From: an uncultured Acidimicrobiales bacterium
GTDB lineage: Bacteria > Actinomycetota > Acidimicrobiia > Acidimicrobiales > Aldehydirespiratoraceae
Direction: 5' to 3'
Length of the DNA stretch: 64,000 nucleotides
Assembly: GCA_951812975.1 (NCBI GenBank)
Contig: CATOTC010000001.1
Location: forward strand, 248,001 to 312,000
The position numbers were made by a program, and so were the translations under genes. Below the pieces are notes generated by a model that made no database searches, had not been told where the DNA came from, and saw only the letters and a list, made by a program, of their open reading frames with translations. The stretch's first letter is position 1; the number at the start of each line of letters is the position of its first letter. Below are positions 22,786 to 31,566 of this stretch, one piece after another.

Positions 22786-24170
22786 CAGGTGCCCAGCAGC
22801 AGCAGCAGACCGATGACGGTGTAGGCGACCATCACTGTCAGCATCGGATACTGGGAGCGCAACGCTGTCTCACGCTGGTACCGGTCGATCGCCAGGTCAT
22901 GGGCGGCGGCCACCGCCAGCACATGCCCCACCGCGATGGAGACCGCCTGGACCCAGGCGATCTCAGAGGGGCTGACCAGAGTCCAGTTGATCGCATAGTC
23001 CCTGGTGCCGAAGAGGTCCCAGCCGTGCCCGAAGGGATCGGACAACAGGTTGATCAACACTTGGCCGTCCAACAGCAGGGCGCTGAAGTAGTGGGCGAAC
23101 GCGTAGGCAACCACGATCGGCACGAGCGTGGGGGCGAACTGTTCTGCGAGTTGGTGGGTCGAGTCGCCGGTGACGACCGCCATCGCTTTGACGGCCAGCG
23201 TGTAGAGCGTCGCCACGAACGCGATGATCACGACCAGGCCGAGGGTGCTCATGAACACTGATTCCCAGCCGGCGAGGTCGCCGGCCAGGTCCAGCCAGAT
23301 CGAACTGCGGGTGAAACCGTCGAATGTCGTCGCCCCAAGCACCGTCAGGATGAAAGCGACGCTGTAGAGGCCGCCGCGCAGGGTGGTGAGCCCCGAAAGC
23401 GGGGTTCTGAGTCGCAGGGCCTTCGTGTCGTCACGATAGATCGGGGCGATCAGCGAGATCTTCCTGAACAGCACTGCAAAACCGTCGGCGGAGCGAACCC
23501 AGCCACGTCCGAACACTCCGGCACCGGCAAGCATCACAGCTGAGTACCCGGTCAAGAACACTGCTACCGAACGGGGTGAGTCGGTGCTGTGATAGGCCAA
23601 CTCGAACCAGAGGTATGCCGCGATCGCCGCTACCGCGACCCAGCCCACGTGTTGGCTGCCAGCGCCATGAGCGGCCGATGACATTGGTGTCCTGGCGATT
23701 CTGGCCTTGAGCGAGGCCGCCGCATCCGCGATCGTCGGGTACGGGTTGAACGCACTCCAAATATCACCGACCAGCACAGACGCAAGTTGCAGTCCCACCC
23801 AGAACCAGATCAGAAAGGCGGTGGGGGCGATGTTGACCGCGGGAGTGGGTTTACCCCACCAAGCCGCTGCGATCACCAACGCAAATCCCAATAGTCCGAC
23901 GAGCTTGCAGACAACCTCGATGGACCTTCCCACCGATGACGCCAGCGAGGCGACCCGACGACCGGCCGCCGCCGCGGCCAGGCGCGGCTTGTCCCAGAAG
24001 GTTCCGAGCGCCACGAACGACACGATGACCGAGAACGCCGCCGCCCAGGCCATCTGCCAAGCCGGCAGAGGAAGATCTGTGCGGCTTCCGGTGCCGTGAG
24101 CCGCCACGGGTTGCGCTGCTGTCAGCAACCACGCACCCAACAACAACCCGAGGAGCCAACGACGGATCAT
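22785..24170 (-). CDS. Polytopic membrane protein of unknown function
   Basis: The 461-aa product starts with a cleavable-looking signal (RRWLLGLLLGAWLLTAAQPVAAHG) and contains about ten further hydrophobic helices. Conserved-looking features are AHGTGSRTDLPLPAWQMAW after the signal, SDPFGHGWDLFGTRDYAINW and an IAVGHVLAVAAAHD helix. Similar actinobacterial proteins are sometimes labelled fenitrothion hydrolase; I see no hydrolase motif that would justify it. The ATG at 24170 is chosen because it leads directly into the signal. It is co-transcribed with thiamine pyrophosphokinase. Confidence 0.75.
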   Translation of the reverse strand: MIRRWLLGLLLGAWLLTAAQPVAAHGTGSRTDLPLPAWQMAWAAAFSVIVSFVALGTFWDKPRLAAAAAGRRVASLASSVGRSIEVVCKLVGLLGFALVIAAAWWGKPTPAVNIAPTAFLIWFWVGLQLASVLVGDIWSAFNPYPTIADAAASLKARIARTPMSSAAHGAGSQHVGWVAVAAIAAYLWFELAYHSTDSPRSVAVFLTGYSAVMLAGAGVFGRGWVRSADGFAVLFRKISLIAPIYRDDTKALRLRTPLSGLTTLRGGLYSVAFILTVLGATTFDGFTRSSIWLDLAGDLAGWESVFMSTLGLVVIIAFVATLYTLAVKAMAVVTGDSTHQLAEQFAPTLVPIVVAYAFAHYFSALLLDGQVLINLLSDPFGHGWDLFGTRDYAINWTLVSPSEIAWVQAVSIAVGHVLAVAAAHDLAIDRYQRETALRSQYPMLTVMVAYTVIGLLLLLGT

Positions 24171-24225
24171 GACCGGCAGGGTACTCCGGTTCGACAGCCC
24201 CGAACGACGCGGCAAATCTAGTTCT

Positions 24226-25296
24226 GTGAACGAACCCGCGAACCACGAATACGACAGCATGGCCGAGCCGCTCGCGGCCTGGCTGACCGAACACCTTGAT
24301 GACGTGTCCCGCGTTGAGGTCGGCGCCTTTGATAGACCCAGTGGCGGCTATTCCGCTGAGACATTGATCGTGCCGATCACGGTGACGACATCTTCGTCGA
24401 CAGCGCGGCGCACCATCGTGCTGCGCCGCGAGGTGCCCGAACCGCCCGTCTACCCGGTCCAGGTCGGGGTCGACAACGAGATTGAGATCCAGTGGCGGGT
24501 CATGTCGGCACTGGCCGCGCATGCCGATGTGCCTATAGCTTCTCTGATCGGATACGAGGCCGACCCCGCCGTGCTCGGCTCGCCTTTCTTCGTAATGGAC
24601 TTCGTCGGTGGAGACATTCCCCGCGAGGACCCGCCCTACGTGCTGACGGGGTTCTACGCCGACGCCAGTCCCGCCGAGCGGAAGCTCATGGGTTACAGAT
24701 GCCTTGATGTCATGGCCGGCGTACATGCGGTCGATATCGGTGAGGCCGGTCTCGGTTGGCTGACCGACAGCGACGTCAATGACGGGCACCGACAGCTGAG
24801 TATCTGGCGCGACTACGCCGAGCGGGAGCTTGACGGACGGCCCCATGAGTTGATGATGGCGGCGTTCGATCGCGTGGCCGACGAACTCCCCAGGACTGAC
24901 GCGACCGTGCTCACCTGGGGGGACGCTCGACTCGGCAACGTGATCTGGCAGGACTTCCAGCCTGCGTGTCTGACCGACTTCGAAGCCGCTGCTCTGGCAC
25001 CGCCGGAGATGGACCTCGGTTGGTGTCTGATGTTCGAACAATGGTCCCACGCGCTCGCCGGGGTCGAGGTGTCGGCCGGTGTGCCGAGTCTGCAACAGCA
25101 GGTGGAGCACTACTCGACGGTGAGCAGCCACGAGGTCGAAGACATCGGCCCGTGGGTGTTGTTCGCAGCCGCCCGCTACGCCGCGATCGTCGTGCGGATC
25201 ATGAACCGCTGGGTTGACCGGGGACTGCTAGATCCAGACCAGACCGTCTACCTCGACCCGATCGCCCCGGTGCTCAAACCCCTGTTAGAGGCCTGA
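24226..25296 (+). CDS. APH-fold phosphotransferase with altered Brenner motif
   Basis: This ~356-aa aminoglycoside-phosphotransferase-fold protein has an N-lobe with TIVLRREVPE (ATP-binding lysine replaced by Arg), a hinge FFVMDFVGGDIP, a catalytic loop TWGDARLGNVIW and the metal-site CLTDFEAAALAPPEMDLGW. The usual HGDxxxxN has Trp in place of His, while Asp and Asn remain. Such proteins often accompany acyl-CoA or alcohol degradation genes; the substrate is unknown. The start is taken as the GTG at 24226; ATG at 24259 is an alternative. Its 3' end overlaps the convergent DUF6285 gene by 12 bp. Confidence 0.8.
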   Translation: MNEPANHEYDSMAEPLAAWLTEHLDDVSRVEVGAFDRPSGGYSAETLIVPITVTTSSSTARRTIVLRREVPEPPVYPVQVGVDNEIEIQWRVMSALAAHADVPIASLIGYEADPAVLGSPFFVMDFVGGDIPREDPPYVLTGFYADASPAERKLMGYRCLDVMAGVHAVDIGEAGLGWLTDSDVNDGHRQLSIWRDYAERELDGRPHELMMAAFDRVADELPRTDATVLTWGDARLGNVIWQDFQPACLTDFEAAALAPPEMDLGWCLMFEQWSHALAGVEVSAGVPSLQQQVEHYSTVSSHEVEDIGPWVLFAAARYAAIVVRIMNRWVDRGLLDPDQTVYLDPIAPVLKPLLEA

Positions 25297-25662
25297 ATCC
25301 TCGCGGTAGGAGGGGTTGGCGACGGCGAGTTTGTCGAGGGTGGTGGCCCACAGTGCCTCGGCGAGTTCAGCTCGGCGGTCGTCGAGCAGGCCGTTGCGGA
25401 TCGCCTCTGCCAGCTCCTGTTCGCTGCGCACACCGAGGCTCTGCAGCCGCTCGGCGTGCGCGGCGCGGTCCCGGGGCGCCGACCGGACCTCGCGTGCCGC
25501 AATGGTCAGCGCGTTGGCTGCGATCCGCAGGATCCAGCGGTCGCGCCCCTCGGCGCGGGGACCGAGATCGTCGCTGAGATAGTCGCGCACGCTCATCAGC
25601 AGTTCGTGGGCGTCGGGCAGATCGTGGGGCCAGTCCCTGGAGAGTGCTTCGCCTGTGCTCAT
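25285..25662 (-). CDS. DUF6285-domain protein
   Basis: This 125-aa helical protein matches the pattern of the small DUF6285 proteins that accompany APH-type phosphotransferases: DLPDAHELLMSVRDYLSDDL, FRLRIAANALTIAAREV-like core (ILRIAANALTIAAREV here) and a C-terminal TTLDKLAVANPSY. No catalytic motif is evident. It starts inside the stop of the kinase gene (ATGA overlap at 25659), so the two are coupled and may form a complex. Confidence 0.8.
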   Translation of the reverse strand: MSTGEALSRDWPHDLPDAHELLMSVRDYLSDDLGPRAEGRDRWILRIAANALTIAAREVRSAPRDRAAHAERLQSLGVRSEQELAEAIRNGLLDDRRAELAEALWATTLDKLAVANPSYREDSGL

Positions 25663-26651
25663 GAGGCGACCTTCGCTGACAGTTCCGGCCTCAATAGGAG
25701 CATCACGTCGTACTCCGTCTCCACGACTCGCCGCCCGATCACAGCCTGCTCCAGGGAGCGTTTGTAGCCCCGACGATGATCGTCGACCATCGCCATGGTC
25801 ACCACACCCCAGCGAAGGCAGGCCAACATCTCCCACCAGCGCAGTTCATCGAGTGTGATCCCCTCGCCTCCGTTTGCCCGATACGCGTCGAGCAGCTCGC
25901 TTCTCGAGCCGAGTCCACCGACCTCGCCTTCACCGCCGAAACGCCAGGCCCGCGCCACCAGCCATCCAAGATCGAAGGCGGGATCGCCGAGGTAGGAAAG
26001 TTCCCAGTCCAGCACCGCGGCGAGTCCCGTGCTGTCGACCAAAACGTTGCCCATACGAAAATCGCCGTGCACGACGCACGGCTGCCGGGCTTGCGGGCGA
26101 CGCTCGTCAAGCCAACGAAAAGCCAGGTCGAAGACCGGGTGCGGGTCGCTGAACCCCTCATACAACGTTCGTTGGACAGCCAATGGGTCATCGATGGCCG
26201 CGATCTGGCCCAGCGAGGCCGTGTCCAGGCGGTGTATCGCTGCCAACTCTCGACCAAAGTCGGCGATCAGGCCTCGGCGGGCGTTGGCGAAAGTGTCGTC
26301 ACGCAGGACTTTGCGCGGAATCGACTCCCCTTCGATCCGTCGACTGATCATGAACGGTGCGCCGACCGGGTTGGCGTCGCCGGTGTCTGACGCCACGATC
26401 TCCGGCACCGACACTCCACCGGTTCGGGCACGTCGAAGCAGCGCTGCCTCGTCGAGTCCGGTCCTGAACCGGGAGGAGGCAGACAGGTGACGCTGCAGAA
26501 TCAACTGCTGGGATCCGCTCGACGAGACCGCAGTGAACGACCAGGTTTCACGGCTGGCACCTGCAGACAGACGCTGCAGGTCGTTGATCTTGACCTGACC
26601 GAGAGCCTCCGACAGCGAGACGGCGAGTGCGTTCGCCAGATCAACGCTCAT
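25659..26651 (-). CDS. APH-fold phosphotransferase (ACAD10-like kinase)
   Basis: This 330-aa kinase has GASRETWSF as the nucleotide loop, FMISRRIEGESIP as hinge, the canonical Brenner motif VVHGDFRMGNVLVD (about 190-203) and the DFG-equivalent AVLDWELSYLGDPAFDLGWL. This form is typical of phosphotransferases related to the kinase domain of ACAD10, which act on hydroxyacyl or small alcohol substrates. It is followed by the DUF6285 gene and preceded by the DUF7064-like gene on the same strand. Confidence 0.88.
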   Translation of the reverse strand: MSVDLANALAVSLSEALGQVKINDLQRLSAGASRETWSFTAVSSSGSQQLILQRHLSASSRFRTGLDEAALLRRARTGGVSVPEIVASDTGDANPVGAPFMISRRIEGESIPRKVLRDDTFANARRGLIADFGRELAAIHRLDTASLGQIAAIDDPLAVQRTLYEGFSDPHPVFDLAFRWLDERRPQARQPCVVHGDFRMGNVLVDSTGLAAVLDWELSYLGDPAFDLGWLVARAWRFGGEGEVGGLGSRSELLDAYRANGGEGITLDELRWWEMLACLRWGVVTMAMVDDHRRGYKRSLEQAVIGRRVVETEYDVMLLLRPELSAKVAS

Positions 26652-26667
26652 CAGAGCCCCATGCCGG

Positions 26668-27693
26668 TCATCTCATGTCGGTGCCGATGGGACGACCGTC
26701 GACGATCTGATCGAGGTACTCGCTCATGCCCATGCCGACCCGGCCGTTGCACTCGTAGCGGGTCATCGCCTCAGTGATGCGGGTGTGGAGTTGCTGCCCG
26801 TCGTCGGTGATGCGGCGGTTGCGCAGAGGAATCATCGACAGCACCCGACCGGTGATCTCATACTCGGCGTCGTCGGTCGCGGCCCAGCAGCGCATCGCGG
26901 TCTGGTAGTCGTCTGAGTCCCACTCCGATTCGATCCTGCAATCTCGAATCAGTGAGTATTCGCCGTCCACCAGCACCATGCCGCTGCGAGCGGGAGCACC
27001 GTCGCGGTCGACTATCGACAGCATCATCGCGAAGTCGGGGCCGAAGATCATCGGCAGCCAGCGGTACCAGCGCAACGCTTGCCAATAGCGGGGCCCCCAT
27101 GACTTGTCACGCAGACCCAGGCCATCGAGCGCGATCGTCTCTTGGTCTACCTGGATCGTTCCGACAACCGCGGTGTGCTGTTCGTAGTGGGCCTTGGCGA
27201 AGCTCTTTGAAGCGTCGGTTTTGAGCGGGCTGCCGTCCTCGTACTGTGGCATGCCTCCGTACATGGGCGACACGCCGGTCACGTCGAGGCGCACGGAACA
27301 ATCGACGAAGGGGTTGTCGCGAAACGCCACTCGAGGGTTGGCCATCTGTTTGGGTTCGTCCAGCAGACACACGTTGCCGTCGTAACTGATCGTCAGATGC
27401 TCAAACGGTTTCTCGACTCTGATCTCAAGCCCGCCGGCACGCATCTCGTCGTTGCTGGTGATCTCGGGTCGTCCGTATATGAAGCCAACTCGGCCGTCGG
27501 GCAGATAGATGCAGACTGTCATCTCTGCGTAACCCTCGTTGACGCGGTTGCCGATCCTGAACCATGCGCCCAGCTCCCGTTCCAAGTCGAACCCGTTGAG
27601 ATACATCGACTCGTTGTAGTTCGAGACCGGATCCGGTTCGTGGGTGTACTCGTCCTCGGGTTCCAAGACGGTGACAATCTTGGGTTCACTCAT
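26668..27693 (-). CDS. DUF7064/hydroxyneurosporene-synthase-like protein
   Basis: This 341-aa protein has the AttH/CrtC-like lipocalin-pair organisation seen in DUF7064/7065 proteins: N-terminal NESMYLNGFDLERELGAWFRIGNR and MTVCIYLPDGRVGF, then a second half with GLGLRDKSWGPRYWQALRWYRWLPMIF and a C-terminal VGMGMSEYLDQI. GxGxRDxSWGxR is the most conserved part. No enzymatic residue can be assigned. The ATG at 27693 fits the alignment of the N-terminus; the open frame extends to 27750. It probably belongs to the same operon as the cupin and kinase. Confidence 0.72.
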   Translation of the reverse strand: MSEPKIVTVLEPEDEYTHEPDPVSNYNESMYLNGFDLERELGAWFRIGNRVNEGYAEMTVCIYLPDGRVGFIYGRPEITSNDEMRAGGLEIRVEKPFEHLTISYDGNVCLLDEPKQMANPRVAFRDNPFVDCSVRLDVTGVSPMYGGMPQYEDGSPLKTDASKSFAKAHYEQHTAVVGTIQVDQETIALDGLGLRDKSWGPRYWQALRWYRWLPMIFGPDFAMMLSIVDRDGAPARSGMVLVDGEYSLIRDCRIESEWDSDDYQTAMRCWAATDDAEYEITGRVLSMIPLRNRRITDDGQQLHTRITEAMTRYECNGRVGMGMSEYLDQIVDGRPIGTDMR

Positions 27694-27697
27694 CGGT

Positions 27698-28222
27698 TCA
27701 GCCCCCGGAACTCTGCGCGCCCGCCGAGAATACCGCGCGCAGATCTTCAAGACCGGCCGGGAGTTCGATCGGCGGGTCCGGCAACTGCTCGATGCCGCGA
27801 TCGGCCAACCAGCGCTTCATGGAGTCCATGTCATCGCTCCACGAACGCGGGTCGCCCATCATCACTTCGTACAGCTCGACACCGTCGGGACCTGCAACGA
27901 ACGGGCCGAAGGAGGCTCCGAGCGGAAGCTCGATATGGCCTCCCGGGCCCAGTTCAACGTCACCGCAGGTGAAAGAACCGGACAGGACCGTGAGTGTGTG
28001 CGGGCTGTAGTGCCCGTGGTGACGCACGATCATGCCCGGATCCCAACGAGCGAACAGGGCCAGATAGAGCGGATCTACCGAGAACGCCACCCATTTCTCC
28101 CACACATGGGACTCCGAACCGTCGGCGTTGCGCTGGCTGCGCACCGCGATGAACGGAATGTCACCATCGTCGATGTTGGTGAAGGTGGGTTCCAGTCCCG
28201 CAATGCGCGGTGTGTCGCTCAT
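27698..28222 (-). CDS. Cupin-domain protein
   Basis: The 174-aa product has one cupin barrel. Motif 1 is seen in MIVRHHGHYSPHTLTVLSGSF (tandem His ligands about 64-66) and motif 2 in GPGGHIELPLGASFGPFV. The C-terminus carries a helix that could cap the barrel. Metal-binding residues are present, so a small-molecule dioxygenase, isomerase or sensor role is possible. It lies 4 bp upstream of the DUF7064-like gene and 20 bp downstream of the DyP peroxidase. Confidence 0.75.
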   Translation of the reverse strand: MSDTPRIAGLEPTFTNIDDGDIPFIAVRSQRNADGSESHVWEKWVAFSVDPLYLALFARWDPGMIVRHHGHYSPHTLTVLSGSFTCGDVELGPGGHIELPLGASFGPFVAGPDGVELYEVMMGDPRSWSDDMDSMKRWLADRGIEQLPDPPIELPAGLEDLRAVFSAGAQSSGG

Positions 28223-28242
28223 CCGGGGTCTGCGCCGAGGGC

Positions 28243-29154
28243 CTAGGCGAGCGCTGCTTCGAGAGCTTCGACTGAGGGAGCGAAGTAGAAGGAGCCCGAG
28301 GCCGGGGTGGAGTAGTTGGTGATGGCGTCGAGTGCCTGGCCACCGGTGCCGTACATGGCTTCCATGCGCTCACGCATCGGTGCCTGCGTCTTGCAGAAGC
28401 CCATGAAATAGAGGCCGACGGTGCCCTCGTGGAACGCATAGGGAGTGGACCGGCGAACCATCTCGCCCCGCTTGGGGGTCGACTCGTCGGCGGTCGCGCC
28501 CTCGCGCAGCTCGACGTGGGAAAGATGCGAAGTCGGCACCTGGGTCTCGAGCTTCACTGAGTCGGGCTTGGTGCGCCCGAAGGTGTTCTCCTCTTCTTCG
28601 AGGGAGAGCGTGGCCCAGTAGTCCATGTCGTGAACCCAACGCTGTGCGATGCAGTAGCTGCCGCCCTCGCCCGGCTGGCCGTCATCGACGATGCCCCGGT
28701 CCTTCTGGTCCTCGGGCTCGGGGTTGCCCGTGCCATCGATGTGCCCGGTGAGGTCGAGGCTGTTCTTGTAGATGAACGTCGGGGTCTCGCGGGCCACTTC
28801 GAGATGTCCCGCCACCGCCTTGCGGAAGGTGTGCTGCACCTCCCAGATCAGGTCCTTGTCTGCGTGGTGGAGCCACATGAGGAGCTCTTCCTGGGTTCCC
28901 TTGGCGACGCGGGAGCCGTCAGGTGATTCGTAGCCGGGGTATGCCTGGAAATCGTCGGTTTCGATTCCGAGGTCGTCGGCCAGCGTCGGACCGACGAGAA
29001 CGCAGAGGTTGACTCCCTGTGCCGCAGCATCGGCAAGACTGTCCTTTATTGCGCTCTTGATGAGACCGAGATCGGCGTTTTCGGTACGGCTCATGTGTAC
29101 GTACCACTGGTACTTCTGAAGATCCATGAGGATTGCGGGCTGCGAGGTTGCCAT
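28243..29154 (-). CDS. DyP-type peroxidase
   Basis: This 303-aa heme peroxidase has the DyP GxxDG motif (GHIDGTGNPEPEDQ, about 147-151) with its catalytic Asp, and the proximal heme His in TSHLSHVEL (about 220). The C-terminal LYFMGFCKTQAPMRERMEAMYG segment is typical of YfeX-like cytoplasmic DyPs; there is no signal peptide. AGAGGA sits about nine bases before the ATG at 29154. No encapsulin gene or EfeUOB genes are nearby, although encapsulin cargo cannot be excluded. Its place in the kinase/cupin cluster suggests redox chemistry on a small aromatic or lipid substrate. Confidence 0.92.
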   Translation of the reverse strand: MATSQPAILMDLQKYQWYVHMSRTENADLGLIKSAIKDSLADAAAQGVNLCVLVGPTLADDLGIETDDFQAYPGYESPDGSRVAKGTQEELLMWLHHADKDLIWEVQHTFRKAVAGHLEVARETPTFIYKNSLDLTGHIDGTGNPEPEDQKDRGIVDDGQPGEGGSYCIAQRWVHDMDYWATLSLEEEENTFGRTKPDSVKLETQVPTSHLSHVELREGATADESTPKRGEMVRRSTPYAFHEGTVGLYFMGFCKTQAPMRERMEAMYGTGGQALDAITNYSTPASGSFYFAPSVEALEAALA

Positions 29155-29297
29155 TGGATGATTCCTCTGTCGGTTAGCGGTGATTGACGATTCTGAGGCT
29201 AGACGATTGATGCCCCCGTGAGACAAGGCAAGTACCGGATTTTGCGCGTTCTCCGCCCGCACAGGTACAGGTTCGGTTGCGCACGCCGGCCAGAGGT

Positions 29298-30029
29298 TCA
29301 GCTTGCGGGGCCGACGACGCTGAAACCGTCCTCGCTGAACCCGACTTCGACGCCGCGATTGATCGAAACCCAGTCACGGGCCTCCAGGTATGGGCGGAAG
29401 GTGCTGGCGATGACCCGTTCGTCGTCTTTGGTCTTGGGACGCTGAATCTCGTAGAGGTGCGGGAACTCGAGCCAACCGCAGACCGTGTCCCAGAGGCGCA
29501 GCGCTGCATCGTCGAGGGGCGGGTCCACCAGAACCGGGCCGAAGATCGTCTGCTCGCTGCCGTCGGCGGCGGCGAAGAACATGGTCGGCACTCCATAACC
29601 CGACGCCGCCACAACCTTGTCGTGTTCCGCTCTAACCTCGTCATGGGTGGTCGGGTCCGCGATTGCGGCGTCGACTATGCCCGGATCGAGTCCGATCTGC
29701 TCCAACAGGTGGCGGGCCACGTCGGGCTCGTGGGGTTTGTTGCCGTCTTCGTGCAGTGCCTTCCCGGCGGCTGCGTACCAGACATCGAGATGGGCCATGT
29801 CGATGCGCCGCAGCGCCGCGCCGATGCGCATCATCGACCAGCCATAGGACCATTGGCGCTCCCACGGGTGTTTCTTGCCTTCGACCCTGTTGATCTCCTC
29901 AAGACTGAAGAAACGCCAGTTGATGGTCAGGTCGGTCTGTTCGCGTACCGACCGTATCCAGCGTGAGGTCTGGTAGGCGTACGGACACATGACGTCGAAG
30001 TGGAAGTCCACGGAGGTCGGTCGATCCAT
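29298..30029 (-). CDS. DsbA-fold oxidoreductase, Rv2466c (mycothiol nitroreductase)-like, CPYA motif
   Basis: This 243-aa protein follows the mycobacterial Rv2466c pattern: an N-terminal [17 protein letters not shown], a helical insertion with [20 protein letters not shown], and a C-terminal [21 protein letters not shown] then [12 protein letters not shown]. Rv2466c is a mycothiol-dependent reductase with CPWC; here the motif is CPYA, so the second cysteine is gone and only monothiol chemistry is possible. MshC at 9.9 kb indicates that the organism makes mycothiol. It is divergent from the TrpB2 gene. Confidence 0.82.
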   Translation of the reverse strand: MDRPTSVDFHFDVMCPYAYQTSRWIRSVREQTDLTINWRFFSLEEINRVEGKKHPWERQWSYGWSMMRIGAALRRIDMAHLDVWYAAAGKALHEDGNKPHEPDVARHLLEQIGLDPGIVDAAIADPTTHDEVRAEHDKVVAASGYGVPTMFFAAADGSEQTIFGPVLVDPPLDDAALRLWDTVCGWLEFPHLYEIQRPKTKDDERVIASTFRPYLEARDWVSINRGVEVGFSEDGFSVVGPAS

Positions 30030-30068
30030 GACAAGACCCTATTCCCTCCAGTGAATCTCGACACAGCG

Positions 30069-30087
30069 CACCTGATCGCTGCAGGTG
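30069..30087. promoter_or_regulatory. Inverted repeat in the divergent promoter region
   Basis: CACCTG and CAGGTG are separated by seven bases in the 132-bp gap between the DsbA-fold gene and the TrpB2 gene. It could be an operator; no matching site was noticed elsewhere in the window. Confidence 0.3.
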
Positions 30088-30161
30088 GAATCGCCGAGTA
30101 GAGCCTCTTGGGATATTGTCCAGCGCTGACCGACGATGATCGCCATGAAAGGAATCAGACC

Positions 30162-31526
30162 ATGGCAGAAGACTATTACAGGGTTAACTTGCCGGAGTCG
30201 AAGATCCCCACGCAGTGGTACAACGTGATCCCGGATCTGCCCGCACCTCCTCCCCCGCCGCTGCACCCAGGCACTCTGGAACCTGCCGGCCCTGAAGACC
30301 TCGCGCCGCTGTTCCCGATGGCGCTGATCCTTCAGGAGGTGAGCACCGACTCCTACATCGACATCCCAGGCGGGATCCTTGATGTGCTGCGACTGTGGAG
30401 GCCGAGCCCAATGTTCCGGGCCCGCCGACTCGAGAAGGCGCTCGACACTCCGGCGAAGATCTTCTACAAGTACGAAGGCGTGAGCCCCGCGGGTTCCCAC
30501 AAGCCCAACACTGCGGTCCCTCAGGCCTACTACAACAACGCCGAGGGCGTGACCAAGCTCACCACCGAGACCGGAGCGGGACAGTGGGGCAGCGCCTTGG
30601 CGTTCGCCTGCTCCCAGTACGGCATGGAGTGCGAAGTCTGGCAAGTGGCAGCTTCCTACCGCCAGAAGCCGTACCGCAAGACGATGATGGAACTGTGGGG
30701 TGCGACGGTGCACTCGAGCCCGTCACCGGTGACCGAATTCGGTCGTGAGCTGTTGGCGGCGGACCCCGACCATCCCGGCTCGCTTGGCATCGCCATCTCC
30801 GAGGCGGTGTCGGTGGCGGCAGCCGATCCAGCAATTCGCTACTCCCTCGGCAGCGTCTTGAACCATGTGTTGATGCACCAGACAGTGATCGGCGAGGAGG
30901 CCCTTCGCCAACTGGCGATGGTGGGCGAGACTCCGGATCCGTTGGTGGGATGCACCGGCGGGGGCTCTAACTTCGGAGGTCTGGCGCTGCCGTTCCTGCG
31001 CGAGAAGCTGGCCGGCAACATGGCGCCGACGATCCGTTGCGTTGAACCGGCTTCGTGCCCGACTCTGACCAAGGGCGAGTACCGCTACGACTTCGGCGAT
31101 ACCGCCTGCTCGACTCCCCTGTTCAAGATGCACACGCTGGGTCACAGCTATATTCCGCCGGCCATCCACGCGGGAGGTTTGCGGTACCACGGCATGTCGC
31201 CTCTGGTGTCGCATATTCATGACCTTGGGCTCACTGAGGCCGTCGCCATCGGCCAGAGCGAGTGTTTCGCGGCGGGACTGCAGTTCGCTCGCACGGAAGG
31301 CATCGTGCCCGCTCCTGAACCGACCCACGCCCTTGCTGCGACCGTCCGCGAGGCATTGGCGTGCAAGGAGTCCGGGGAGTCCAAGACGATCCTCACAGCG
31401 ATGTGCGGCCACGGACACTTGGATCTCTCCGCCTATGAGTCCTACATCTCCGGTGCGGTGAGCGACTTCGACCTCTCCGATGAGGCCATCGCCGCGTCCC
31501 TCAGCAGCGTTCCGGTTCTCACCTGA
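30162..31526 (+). CDS. trpB: Tryptophan synthase beta-type enzyme TrpB2
   Basis: This 454-aa PLP enzyme is of the long TrpB2 type rather than the TrpA-partnered TrpB1. The PLP lysine lies in EGVSPAGSHKPNTAVPQAYY (about 117), the phosphate-binding glycine loop is GCTGGGSNFGG (about 265-275), and the TrpB2 signature CVEPASCPTLTKGEYRYDFGD follows. The C-terminus has the TAMCGHGHLDLSAY ending. TrpB2 can make tryptophan from indole and serine or act on phosphoserine-like substrates. No trpA or other trp genes are nearby. AAAGGA precedes the ATG. Confidence 0.94.
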   Translation: MAEDYYRVNLPESKIPTQWYNVIPDLPAPPPPPLHPGTLEPAGPEDLAPLFPMALILQEVSTDSYIDIPGGILDVLRLWRPSPMFRARRLEKALDTPAKIFYKYEGVSPAGSHKPNTAVPQAYYNNAEGVTKLTTETGAGQWGSALAFACSQYGMECEVWQVAASYRQKPYRKTMMELWGATVHSSPSPVTEFGRELLAADPDHPGSLGIAISEAVSVAAADPAIRYSLGSVLNHVLMHQTVIGEEALRQLAMVGETPDPLVGCTGGGSNFGGLALPFLREKLAGNMAPTIRCVEPASCPTLTKGEYRYDFGDTACSTPLFKMHTLGHSYIPPAIHAGGLRYHGMSPLVSHIHDLGLTEAVAIGQSECFAAGLQFARTEGIVPAPEPTHALAATVREALACKESGESKTILTAMCGHGHLDLSAYESYISGAVSDFDLSDEAIAASLSSVPVLT

Positions 31527-31566
31527 CCCCGCTCGGCTGTTCAGGCCTTGGGGTCAGGCCCCGGGG

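Noticed and set aside
23851..25131. 426-aa minus-strand ORF rich in His and Arg
   Set aside because: It spans the antisense of the APH-type kinase and part of the membrane-protein gene; no domain pattern.
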